From CAYUST01 sp964447535 (GTDB lineage: Bacteria; Patescibacteriota; Gracilibacteria; Absconditabacterales; Absconditicoccaceae), in contig CAYUST010000005.1 in assembly GCA_964447535.1 (NCBI GenBank), positions 1 to 64,000 of the forward strand: a stretch of DNA of 64,000 bases, written 5' to 3'. Positions 49,349 through 57,984 of this stretch are shown piece after piece. The notes beneath the pieces were generated by a model. It had not been told where the DNA came from and did no database searches. It saw only the letters and a program-made list of their open reading frames with translations. Position numbers and translations under genes: made by a program. Each line of letters opens with the position of its first letter. Within the stretch, counting starts at the first letter, position 1.

Positions 49349-50527
49349 TTATAATTCTGAATTTGGATTGGTCTGCTTTTCTTGACCTCCAATTTGGTGA
49401 ATTTCGCATACACATGAATTGGGGTTACATGTCTTTATTGATGGGCAAGATCATGTTACACCAGGATCACATTGTTCTCCTACTCAAACATAACCATCAC
49501 CACAAGTTGTTTCTCATTTGACAAATACATTGCAAGTGAGATTTTTAGTACCCTGTTTATATGGACATGAAATATGGTGAATAGCACTTGTAACATTTCC
49601 TATGAGTGTCATGCCTTGTGGTTTTTGATTTGCCAAGACAGGAACAATAGTCGCCAAAGTGTTGTTTACGCATGCGACACTTACTTGCTTACCAAGAGGG
49701 TAAATGATTGGATATGAGCTATTGTCTACTGCAACTCCATCAATTTTAACTTGTGAACATGTTGCCCCAACAATATACTCATCTGCGCTCTCACACCCAA
49801 CTAGACCTGGTAAGTCATATGCACACTTCACCATATATCTTCATCCATTAAGATTTGAGAGAGCTCCTGCCATTTTGGTCCCACCTGCAGTTATATCTTT
49901 AGTAAAGAGCACTCAATCCTTGTAAAGATCACAAACAAGTTTAGCTTTACCTGCATTTGTGTTGCTAATATTATAGTCAATAATAGCAGGGTCTATTGAT
50001 GGGTTTTGTGCTGTAAATTGATCGATTTTGCATGTGGGAGCATCTACTTTGACTGTTTGTGGGCAACTTAAATCCAAACCATTACAGTTGAAATTACAGT
50101 TTACAATTTGATTTCATGGAAGATTGCCTTGAATAATAGCATACTGACTACCTGGTTGTGTAGGAGATTTCCGATTCTTTAAGATAGAAACTCAATTATT
50201 AGTAGCTGCAATTTTATCAGCAATTCATTGAATAATTGTTCCGTTAACCTCACATTTGTCATTACATGTATATGATCCAGTACCTCATACAGGCAATGAT
50301 GATGGACCAGACCAGTTATTTTTTGCACATGTAATTGCGCCTGCTACTCAGGCTTCATCATTTGTTCCATCACTATAACCATTCCCATCACTAATAACGG
50401 ACTGTGTAGTGAAAACGGAACTTCCATTTGAGGTAAAAACGTTTCCATTACTGATTACTCAAACGAGTAGAGCACCACATACACCTCAAGCTGTTCCCAT
50501 GAGAAATGTTTTAAAATTTTGTGTCAT
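49349..50527 (-). CDS. Cys-rich surface protein, tandem copy A
   Basis: A 392-residue protein with twelve UGA glycines counted; only the last part is open under the standard code. The N-terminal anchor MTQNFKTFLMGTAGGVCGAL plus LLVGVI is followed by VFTTQSV, the module shared across the array. The ectodomain is Cys-rich: an ADKIAATNN region, beta-sandwich-like repeats (NCNFNCNGLDLSCPQTVKVD, KLVCDLYKDGVLFTKDI, YMVKCAYDLPGLVGCESADE) and a last DUF4215-like module (CGDGYVGVGEQCDPG). It reads like two or three Ig-like domains. Stop TAA 49349. Identical by eye to copy B. Confidence 0.82.
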
Positions 50528-50568
50528 TTTATAAACAAAAAGAATAAAAAAACTTAGATAACAATGTA

Positions 50569-50596
50569 ATTATACTCGGGGGGGCGGGATTGTCAA
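50569..50596 (-). promoter_or_regulatory. sigma70 promoter of copy A with G7 tract in the spacer
   Basis: On the minus strand TTGACA (50591-50596) and TATAAT (50569-50574) are 16 bases apart. The spacer contains seven consecutive C (plus-strand G7 at 50578-50584). The T-rich leader and ATG 50527 follow. Confidence 0.88.
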
Positions 50597-50635
50597 TTTT
50601 TTGAGATATTTTTTGCTCTTTACTTCTTTGTTTTA

Positions 50636-50662
50636 TACAAAAAACGCACCCGAGAGTGCGTT
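50636..50662 (-). terminator. terminator of surface protein copy B
   Basis: Identical hairpin to 49307, here with six A before it, giving a T run for the minus strand. Confidence 0.88.
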
Positions 50663-50684
50663 TTTCATATGTGTATGGTAGTTT

Positions 50685-51863
50685 TTATAATTCTGAATTT
50701 GGATTGGTCTGCTTTTCTTGACCTCCAATTTGGTGAATTTCGCATACACATGAATTGGGGTTACATGTCTTTATTGATGGGCAAGATCATGTTACACCAG
50801 GATCACATTGTTCTCCTACTCAAACATAACCATCACCACAAGTTGTTTCTCATTTGACAAATACATTGCAAGTGAGATTTTTAGTACCCTGTTTATATGG
50901 ACATGAAATATGGTGAATAGCACTTGTAACATTTCCTATGAGTGTCATGCCTTGTGGTTTTTGATTTGCCAAGACAGGAACAATAGTCGCCAAAGTGTTG
51001 TTTACGCATGCGACACTTACTTGCTTACCAAGAGGGTAAATGATTGGATATGAGCTATTGTCTACTGCAACTCCATCAATTTTAACTTGTGAACATGTTG
51101 CCCCAACAATATACTCATCTGCGCTCTCACACCCAACTAGACCTGGTAAGTCATATGCACACTTCACCATATATCTTCATCCATTAAGATTTGAGAGAGC
51201 TCCTGCCATTTTGGTCCCACCTGCAGTTATATCTTTAGTAAAGAGCACTCAATCCTTGTAAAGATCACAAACAAGTTTAGCTTTACCTGCATTTGTGTTG
51301 CTAATATTATAGTCAATAATAGCAGGGTCTATTGATGGGTTTTGTGCTGTAAATTGATCGATTTTGCATGTGGGAGCATCTACTTTGACTGTTTGTGGGC
51401 AACTTAAATCCAAACCATTACAGTTGAAATTACAGTTTACAATTTGATTTCATGGAAGATTGCCTTGAATAATAGCATACTGACTACCTGGTTGTGTAGG
51501 AGATTTCCGATTCTTTAAGATAGAAACTCAATTATTAGTAGCTGCAATTTTATCAGCAATTCATTGAATAATTGTTCCGTTAACCTCACATTTGTCATTA
51601 CATGTATATGATCCAGTACCTCATACAGGCAATGATGATGGACCAGACCAGTTATTTTTTGCACATGTAATTGCGCCTGCTACTCAGGCTTCATCATTTG
51701 TTCCATCACTATAACCATTCCCATCACTAATAACGGACTGTGTAGTGAAAACGGAACTTCCATTTGAGGTAAAAACGTTTCCATTACTGATTACTCAAAC
51801 GAGTAGAGCACCACATACACCTCAAGCTGTTCCCATGAGAAATGTTTTAAAATTTTGTGTCAT
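50685..51863 (-). CDS. Cys-rich surface protein, tandem copy B
   Basis: The second copy of the 392-residue Cys-rich surface protein, 1336 bases after copy A in coordinate terms and apparently identical in sequence, including all twelve UGA codons. It has its own copy of the G7-spacer promoter and of the hairpin terminator. Being identical, the duplication is either very recent, kept uniform by gene conversion, or an assembly artefact. Confidence 0.82.
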
Positions 51864-51904
51864 TTTATAAACAAAAAGAATAAAAAAACTTAGATAACAA
51901 TGTA

Positions 51905-51932
51905 ATTATACTCGGGGGGGCGGGATTGTCAA
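51905..51932 (-). promoter_or_regulatory. sigma70 promoter of copy B with G7 tract in the spacer
   Basis: TTGACA (51927-51932) and TATAAT (51905-51910) on the minus strand, spacer 16 bases with a C7 run (plus-strand G7 at 51914-51920), the same as copy A. Confidence 0.88.
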
Positions 51933-51972
51933 TTTTTTGAGATATTTTTTGCTCTTTACTTCTTTGTTTTAT

Positions 51973-51998
51973 ACAAAAAACGCACCCGAGAGTGCGTT
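51973..51998 (-). terminator. terminator of the LRR gene
   Basis: Fourth copy of the AACGCAC-CCGAGA-GTGCGTT hairpin with minus-strand T run, 13 bases past the stop codon of the LRR gene. Confidence 0.87.
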
Positions 51999-52010
51999 CT
52001 TGTTTGGTGA

Positions 52011-53273
52011 CTACTTATCGTCAGGGGTAGAAATTTGTTCTGAATCATCTCATCATGAGTCACAGTCACTACTATTTTGTGCACCAAAATAGAATTTTGT
52101 GTTTTTTAGCCAAGTAGTCATGTCAGGCTCATAATTAGAAGTAACTAATTTATTATTGTAGACACTATATCAGTACTTTATTCCGTTGGGTTGACTGATC
52201 ATAAAGCTTTTTGGTAGTTTTCCGCAAAGTTGGTTATTTTTGAGGTATAAGTTTTTCCATTTTGCGCTACCATATGAGCTTGGGATTGGGCCAGAAAATT
52301 GATTGTATGATGCATCAAGTCGCACGTTATTTTTTTTGCTTAGCGACTCAGGTAATGGTCCTGAGAGATTATTTTCATGTACATCTATCCACTGTACATT
52401 CTTTGCTCCAAGTGAACTTGGTAGTGGACCTGAGAGTTGATTATTATTGAGTAACAATTGTGTAAGGCTTGAAATATTTCCAAGAGCATCTGGAATAGGT
52501 CCAGAAAGTTTGTTAGCATATACAAACAGGAACTCCAAGTTTTTAAGATCGCCTAGCGATGAGGGTAGAGATCAATTTAAGTTATTGTTTGATAGTCTAA
52601 ACTGTTTCAGAGAGGCAAGCTTGCTAATGCTAGCGGGGATTGTTCCAGCAAGGTTATTTCCATAGAGATTCAGAATTGAAACATGTCATCCCTCGCAGGT
52701 AATACCATACCAAGAACAAGCACTATTGTTTCCAAACCATTTATTGTTATTTGCAATCGTATTTTCCCAATTTTTCCCATTGGTACTAGTATACAAGTCT
52801 AGTAATGCCTCACACTCAGCTTGTGGAATATCTGTTGCAGTACATCATGCCACTACACACTCAGTTGTAATTTCTCACTCTCAACAAGTGGTTATGAAAG
52901 GCTCATTCATTCTGTTTGCTAGTTCGGGATTATTGGTAATTTCATTAATCTCACGCAATTCAGCTTGCAGAACAGCTTTTTCAGACGCCGTAATTTGATC
53001 TGACAGTTGTTGAGAAACAGCCATTTCTATGTTTTCTTCTATATTTGGATCGATTTCGCTTTCTCATTCTCATTCAAGTCCATCATATTGGGGAGGGAGA
53101 TCATTTGTGGTAGGCAGGGAAGGATTACCTTCAACTGATTGAGTGGAAAAAGTACTACTCATTCAGACATTTTGTTTTGATAGTATATTTTCTGAGAATA
53201 CTACTACCAATAATGCACCCAAAATTCATCAACAAAGTCCAATGAGGAATGTTTTGAAGTTTTGTGAAATCAT
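52011..53273 (-). CDS. surface protein with plant-type leucine-rich repeats
   Basis: A 420-residue protein. The N-terminal module MISQNFKTFLIGLCGGILGA, LLVVVF and the motif TFSTQSV match the other array genes. An acidic helical linker follows, then an LRR cap (LLDLYTSTNGKNWENTIANN, ACSWYGITC) and about seven repeats of plant type, L-x-x-N-x-L-S-G-P-I-P-x-x-L-G (e.g. NKLSGPIPDALGNISSLTQL). It ends with a short Asp/Ser/Gly-rich tail. Many UGA glycines. Extracellular LRRs usually bind proteins. It starts at ATG 53273 and has its own promoter. Confidence 0.88.
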
Positions 53274-53305
53274 GTGAATTTGAAAAAATAAATTGAAACA
53301 TGACT

Positions 53306-53334
53306 AGTATACCTAGAACAAATTTGCGTGTCAA
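53306..53334 (-). promoter_or_regulatory. sigma70 promoter of the LRR gene
   Basis: TTGACA (53329-53334) and TATACT (53306-53311) on the minus strand with a 17-base spacer that has no homopolymer, in contrast to the promoters of copies A and B. Confidence 0.78.
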
Positions 53335-53399
53335 ATTTTTGCTATTTACTTTTTAATATAATGTATTATTATAAGCCATGTTTTATCAACTAGACAATT

Positions 53400-54113
53400 A
53401 TGGACACACTTGATGGACAAGAGTTGTTTCCTGTGCAAACTCCCTATCGAATTACACAAAAATGATATACCTCACAGAGGCTCAATAAGATTTTGCATGT
53501 CTGGACGAAGCGTACCAACAAACAGCTTTCTCAGGACTATGGGTACTATCCGCGAGATATCTATGCGAAGAAGCAATTGGATCCTATGTGGAGAGAGCTT
53601 GTTCATTTCCATAGAAATAGCGTAGATGCACAAGGTGTTTGCAAGCTTTTGAGAGCAGATATTGGTAAACAATTAATATATGCGCTCAAACTTGAAGAGT
53701 ACCAAGACTACGACAAGGTACAAAATAAATATCATTTTTCTTCGCAGCAAGCACAAGCACTCATAGCCAAGATCCCCCCATTGAAACTGTGAAACACTAT
53801 TTACTCGGCACGTTTACTCACTCAGCAAGATATTCAAACGTGTCTTTCATTTTTTGGGGATGCTCCGCTTGATCAACATTTTGACAAAGATATCTTTTCT
53901 CCCTATCGAAAATCATTGGCCCATCTTTGGAACTTTTGTTCAGATCAAAACTATATATTAGAAGAAGGAAAAGGGATGAGGATTTCGTGTACTGACCGTA
54001 AGGAGTCTGTTTGAGTCATTTCCCAACTTCTCCCCAACGCAAAATGACTAGTTAAGCTCGCTTTGGACAAGATAGACACCCCTGAGGAGGAGCGCAAGAT
54101 GATGATTTTCTAA
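53400..54113 (+). CDS. protein of unknown function, 237 residues
   Basis: A soluble 237-residue protein (MDTLDGQELFPVQTPYRITQ) without signal peptide. It has four UGA glycines, and the charged helical middle (AKKQLDPMWRELVHFHRNSV, DKVQNKYHFSSQQAQALIAK) hints at a nucleic-acid or protein-binding role, but no family is recognised. It ends in TAA and is divergent from the LRR gene. Confidence 0.7.
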
Positions 54114-54177
54114 TCAATAAAAGGCTTGACATTTTATATTAAATAAGTACAAAAGAGCTACAAAAATGTAAAAAAAT

Positions 54178-55623
54178 ATGAAAAATTTTATGCGCACTTT
54201 AACAGCTATCATTACTATTGGTTTCATTTTCTTAGCAACTAGCTGTGAAAAAGAGCCCATTTGTGATGGATACAGGTTAGAACAAACCTTGAATTGTTCA
54301 GTGTCTAACTATGAAATCGTCTTTGAGACGACCGTAGAAGTCACGGGAGACTGTATCAATGGGATTGGGTTTAAGCTTGGTTTCCCAGACCCGAAGATCA
54401 AACAATACATCGAGAAATGGGTCGTACAGGGTGTGACTCATACTTGGAAAGAAGGAGATAAATATACGATGGATGAGACAGAACCTATTTCCTTAATCTT
54501 ATATTTAAACTCACCCTTACCAGCAAGTATGGATGCGCTTGTGGAATTGGAGGTTGTGAATGAGCAAGATCGACAATTGGCTGGCAAGCTTTTCAATTGC
54601 ACTAACACAGCTGTGTGTTCGGTTTCGCTCGGTGACGCTAAGCCAACGGCAACTGCTTCAACCTTTAATGTTACTATTCCTATCAGCCAGTTTGGGTCAT
54701 GTCCTGTCTCGTTCTCAGTAACGTCTAAGGCCTTTACGATTACTGATTGGATAGTCGAGTCCTCACAGACTGGTACGACATGGCAAACGGGTGTATCTGC
54801 TTCTATCGGAGGAACCACACAAGTGGTTTTGAAAGGAACGGGTACGATTACCCCTGGTACATTTGTGGTTGAGGTATTTGATGGTTCTGGTTCGTATGCA
54901 AAAAAGTCCTACACTATCGATCAAATTGGATCGAACAACCCAGCTTGCACAGCAACTTTAGGTGCGATGAATGGTGGAGTCAATGCAAACGGTGGTACGT
55001 TTTCTATTCCTATCACATGGACGGGGACGTGTCCTATTGGCTTTGCTCTTACCGCTGCTAACTTCACTGCAACTAGCTGGAGCGTGACCAATGGTTCACA
55101 AACGTGGACTGCGGGACAAATCAAACAGATCACTGGAGGAAGCATTCTGACTTTGAACATCACTGGCTCCGTGCCAGCGAATCAAAGCGTTGGAATTACC
55201 TTATCGTTGCTTGATGCAAACGGTGTAGCGATTAGCTATGCGTTTGGATCATTCATCCATACAGGTAGCAACCAAACTTGTCAGATTGACCCGAACCCAA
55301 TCTCTTATACGAAGTCTACTTCGTCTGCGGGGATTGCGAGATTTGCAATTGATTTCACCGGAGGTTGCATCAACCCGACAGTAAAATTATCTGTGTTGTC
55401 TAGCAAGATAACCTTCAGTACGATCAAGATCGTGGGTGAGGGGCCGTTAAACAATCAGATACTGTTACAAAATGCCGCACTTGCGGTGCCGATCAATGGT
55501 AGCGGAACGCTTTATCTCCGGGTAGAGTTCTCTGCGTCTCATGTGTTGAACTCTGGGGATGAAATTCAACTTCACGTTGAGTTCAACGGGACCAAGATCC
55601 CGGCAGTAGTGCAGGTACCATAA
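54178..55623 (+). CDS. UGA-free lipoprotein with repeated beta domains
   Basis: A 481-residue lipoprotein: MKNFMRTLTAIITIGFIFLA then T-S-C-E-K-E-P with Cys23 as lipidation site, a style common in Bacteroidota. The mature part has three similar Ig-like domains opening with C-x-x-x-L-G or similar (AVCSVSLGDAKPTATASTF, PACTATLGAMNGGVNANGG, TCQIDPNPISYTKSTSSAG), each of about 100 residues with a SCPVSFSVT/TCPIGFALT strand. There are dozens of glycines and no UGA at all, unlike the genes on both sides. A TTGACA box stands at 54126, the leader is A-rich, and a strong terminator follows. Confidence 0.75.
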   Translation: MKNFMRTLTAIITIGFIFLATSCEKEPICDGYRLEQTLNCSVSNYEIVFETTVEVTGDCINGIGFKLGFPDPKIKQYIEKWVVQGVTHTWKEGDKYTMDETEPISLILYLNSPLPASMDALVELEVVNEQDRQLAGKLFNCTNTAVCSVSLGDAKPTATASTFNVTIPISQFGSCPVSFSVTSKAFTITDWIVESSQTGTTWQTGVSASIGGTTQVVLKGTGTITPGTFVVEVFDGSGSYAKKSYTIDQIGSNNPACTATLGAMNGGVNANGGTFSIPITWTGTCPIGFALTAANFTATSWSVTNGSQTWTAGQIKQITGGSILTLNITGSVPANQSVGITLSLLDANGVAISYAFGSFIHTGSNQTCQIDPNPISYTKSTSSAGIARFAIDFTGGCINPTVKLSVLSSKITFSTIKIVGEGPLNNQILLQNAALAVPINGSGTLYLRVEFSASHVLNSGDEIQLHVEFNGTKIPAVVQVP

Positions 55624-55653
55624 AATATATAGTCCTAGTTCGCATTGCGGACA

Positions 55654-55686
55654 AAGCTTCTCTCGAATTCGAGGGAAGCTTTTTTT
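55654..55686 (+). terminator. terminator of the UGA-free lipoprotein gene
   Basis: A 12-bp stem (AAGCTTCTCTCG with CGAGGGAAGCTT, one wobble pair), loop AATT, then T6 or more. It begins 31 bases past the stop codon. Confidence 0.9.
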
Positions 55687-55694
55687 GTTCTAAT

Positions 55695-55792
55695 TTTTCC
55701 CCCCTGACAAGGGGGGATTATGGGGGGTTTTTAGAAGGTGAAGAGAATTTATAATAAAACCCCCTCTCACTCCCCCTTGACAGGGGGAGAAC
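55695..55792. repeat. inverted-repeat intergenic element (G/C runs)
   Basis: Two arms face each other: CCCCCCTGACAAGGGGGG...GGGGGGTTTT (55699-55731) and AAAACCCCC...CCCCCTTGACAGGGGG (55757-55787). Each arm is itself palindromic. A related half is at 27755. These are typical small mobile-like intergenic repeats; no gene inside. Confidence 0.7.
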
Positions 55793-55838
55793 TGTTTTAG
55801 TTAAAGTCTCAACTCTTAATTCTTAATTCTCGTTTCTC

Positions 55839-56159
55839 CTACTCAAATTGTTCTGCTCGTGCTTGGATAATCCCTGGATGGAGCTCATCGTCTTCTGGTG
55901 CGGGAGTAAGTGCGAGATCAATTTCTTTTTGGATGAAAAATAACAGTGCTTTGTCTGCAGGATTTTCTTTGAAGGTTACAAGAAGTAGTGGTATCTTGCG
56001 ACTGATTTCACCGAGTGCGAGGGGGTCTTTGGTAGCGAGTGTAGCAATTCTTTGGGAGATTGCTGAACGTACACTTGCTCCATCACCTACGAGATTGGTA
56101 GCTCGTGCGTATGATGCTATACCTACTAGTGCTATGATGATAAGAAATATGTTTTTCAT
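55839..56159 (-). CDS. small secreted protein, unknown function
   Basis: A 106-residue protein with signal peptide (MKNIFLIIIALVGIASYARA-T) and a helical mature part (DGASVRSAISQRIATLATKD, ADKALLFFIQKEIDLALTPA). No UGA; ends in TAG. It lies downstream of the SLH gene on the same strand. No family recognised. Confidence 0.65.
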   Translation of the reverse strand: MKNIFLIIIALVGIASYARATNLVGDGASVRSAISQRIATLATKDPLALGEISRKIPLLLVTFKENPADKALLFFIQKEIDLALTPAPEDDELHPGIIQARAEQFE

Positions 56160-56236
56160 AAATTAATCTAGAGGAAAGATAAAATTTTTTTAAATTATGT
56201 ATCGTCGCCTGTACCGTAGTCCGCTTGAGATCAATG

Positions 56237-56914
56237 CTATGCGTCTCCTGAAGTAGTACTGCCTGAGTCGTTGGTTGTTTCTGTATTACTGCCTGGCCAC
56301 AGTATCTCTTCGAGAATTTCTAGGAGTTTGGGAGAGTAGTTGTCTTGGGTGACTTTGCATCACTGTGCTTTGGCTCTGTATTGGAGGAGGAGAGATTCAT
56401 ATCTCGTGACGGCCTTGTCCAATGCTCGCACACTTTTTTCTTTGGTGAGTCAGAGGTCTTGTGCCTGCGAGAAGTATTCTGACCATCGTGGATTTCATTC
56501 TTCATTTGCACTACCACTCATTGCTCTCACGAGCACGGTCAATGCTTGTGCTTTGGTAAGTGCTTGTTTGGGCGAGAATTTGCCTTGAGATCATTTGAAT
56601 AATCCGAGCTGACAAGAAGTAGTTAGGAATTCTTTGAGTGTAGGATCTGCAGTTGATGCATCAGCGAAATCACAAGCTAGCGTCGTATCAGGTGCGAGAC
56701 AGAGATAACTCATACCAAACACCGAGAACATTTTGGCTGCTTGTTCTCTCGTGAGGGTGGATTGAGGCTGATAGTCATTTTCGGTATGATATTTGGTCAT
56801 GCCCGCATCGAATGCTCGATCGAGTGCGTCAGTAAACTCAGGATCATTGAGTGCAGCATGCGTGGTCAACGTTCCTATCATGATGAGTGCGATGATGACA
56901 ATCTTTGTTTTCAT
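56237..56914 (-). CDS. secreted SLH-domain protein, third paralogue
   Basis: A 225-residue protein with signal peptide (MKTKIVIIALIMIGTLTTHA) and SLH-like repeats: ALDRAFDAGMTKYHTENDYQ, PQSTLTREQAAKMFSVFG, LACDFADASTADPTLKEFLT, KAQALTVLVRAMSG, KAVTRYESLLLQYRA. It is a clear paralogue of the genes at 43228 and 43916, with the same Cys pair. The C-terminal tail is Ser/Thr-rich. Four UGA glycines. Its 3' end faces the 55839 gene. Confidence 0.8.
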
Positions 56915-56937
56915 ACGTATACACAGACTAAAACACG

Positions 56938-57567
56938 TTATCACAAGAGCATTTTTTTCAATTCACCTACTGTCGAGACGAATGTGTCAGCTTTTTCTAA
57001 TACTGCAGGACGTACCTTATTGATGCCACATCAGATGAAACGATCTGCTACTTCTTTGGTTTTGAGATCCGTGATCCCGTCGCCAATAAAAACAACTTCT
57101 TCACCAGGATATGCTTTTTTGATTTGTTCAACTATTTTTTTCTTGCCATCGCTGGAGAGGAGAGGTTGATCTGGTAAGAGTCCTTTGTATTTTCCTTCTT
57201 CATCATGGATAACTTCTACCCCATGTGCAAAATCCATTTTGAGTTCTTTGGCGATTGCTTTGGCTGCTTTGGCATATCCTTGGGTAACGATACCACAGGT
57301 GATTCCTGCCATACTGAGACTCTTGATCAAAGCGGGCAATTTTGGAGTGATATTTTTGAGATAGTGTTTGACGAGATCTTTGATGTCTGTCTTGGAGGGA
57401 GCAACGATATTGGTTTTGAGAGGAAAAGCTTCATCGAAAGAGCGTTTTCCTTCCATGGTTTCTTCGGTAATTTTCTGTACCTCAGCCCCTTTTCCTTTTT
57501 GTTTGGCAATTCGGTCGCATCATTCAACTGTTGTCAACGTAGAGTCGAGATCAAACAAAACTATCAT
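56938..57567 (-). CDS. HAD-family phosphoserine-phosphatase-like protein
   Basis: A 209-residue HAD hydrolase. Motif I is DLDSTLTTVEGCDRIA with nucleophile Asp6 and acid Asp8; motif II/III are IVTQGY and a Lys region; motif IV is FIGDGITDL. This matches SerB-like phosphatases, which release phosphate from phosphoserine. UGA glycines at EGCDRIA and IGCGINK; the last residue before TAA is also UGA-coded Gly. It is divergent from mutS. Confidence 0.85.
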
Positions 57568-57984
57568 CTACACATGGAAAAGTAAAATCTATTTGAGAAT
57601 TGCGTATGCTTGATCGAGCAGTTCAAGACTAGCAAATTTGAGATTGAGCACAGTTTCTCACGTCAAATATATATGCATTTTGAAAAGACTAGATCACAAA
57701 ATAATATCTTTTCTGACAAGGGTGACAGCAGAAATAGGCACACGGATCATATTATTTTTGTGATTTCCGGTCACATCATCTCCTTTCATTTCCACAAAAC
57801 CGCACCCTGGTTCTTGGGGAAGCACCTCCATAATATACAATTCAATCACTTCTTTTGCCATACACTGCTTTGCTATTACATTAAAATAGTTGTTCCATTT
57901 TCATCATTTTACCTCCAATTGCCAGCCGAAATCGCCTTGCAAGTCTTTCCTATTTTCTTACTCTCCAATCAATGGATTTTTAGT
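57568..57984. other. divergent spacer upstream of mutS
   Basis: About 417 bases between the divergent SerB-like gene and mutS. The frame of mutS happens to stay open upstream to 57610, but its translation is atypical (many His, Phe and Asn) and MutS proteins do not need it, so I treat it as spacer. AT-rich blocks near 57850-57960 probably contain the mutS promoter, though no clear hexamer pair is seen. Confidence 0.6.

Larger units (their letters stand above)
49300..51974. repeat. tandem duplication, unit 1336 bp
   Basis: Gene, promoter and terminator are repeated head to tail with a constant offset of 1336 bases (stop 49349/50685, start 50527/51863, -10 box 50569/51905, hairpins 49307/50643/51979). 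I saw no substitution inside the two coding copies; small differences occur only at the outer edges, e.g. A7 against A6 before the hairpin. The boundaries coincide with the common hairpin and the sequence TTACTTCTTTGTTTTATAC. Confidence 0.93.

Noticed and set aside
57610..57984. N-terminal extension of MutS
   Set aside because: The frame is open but its composition is atypical, and the normal MutS N-terminus begins at 57985.
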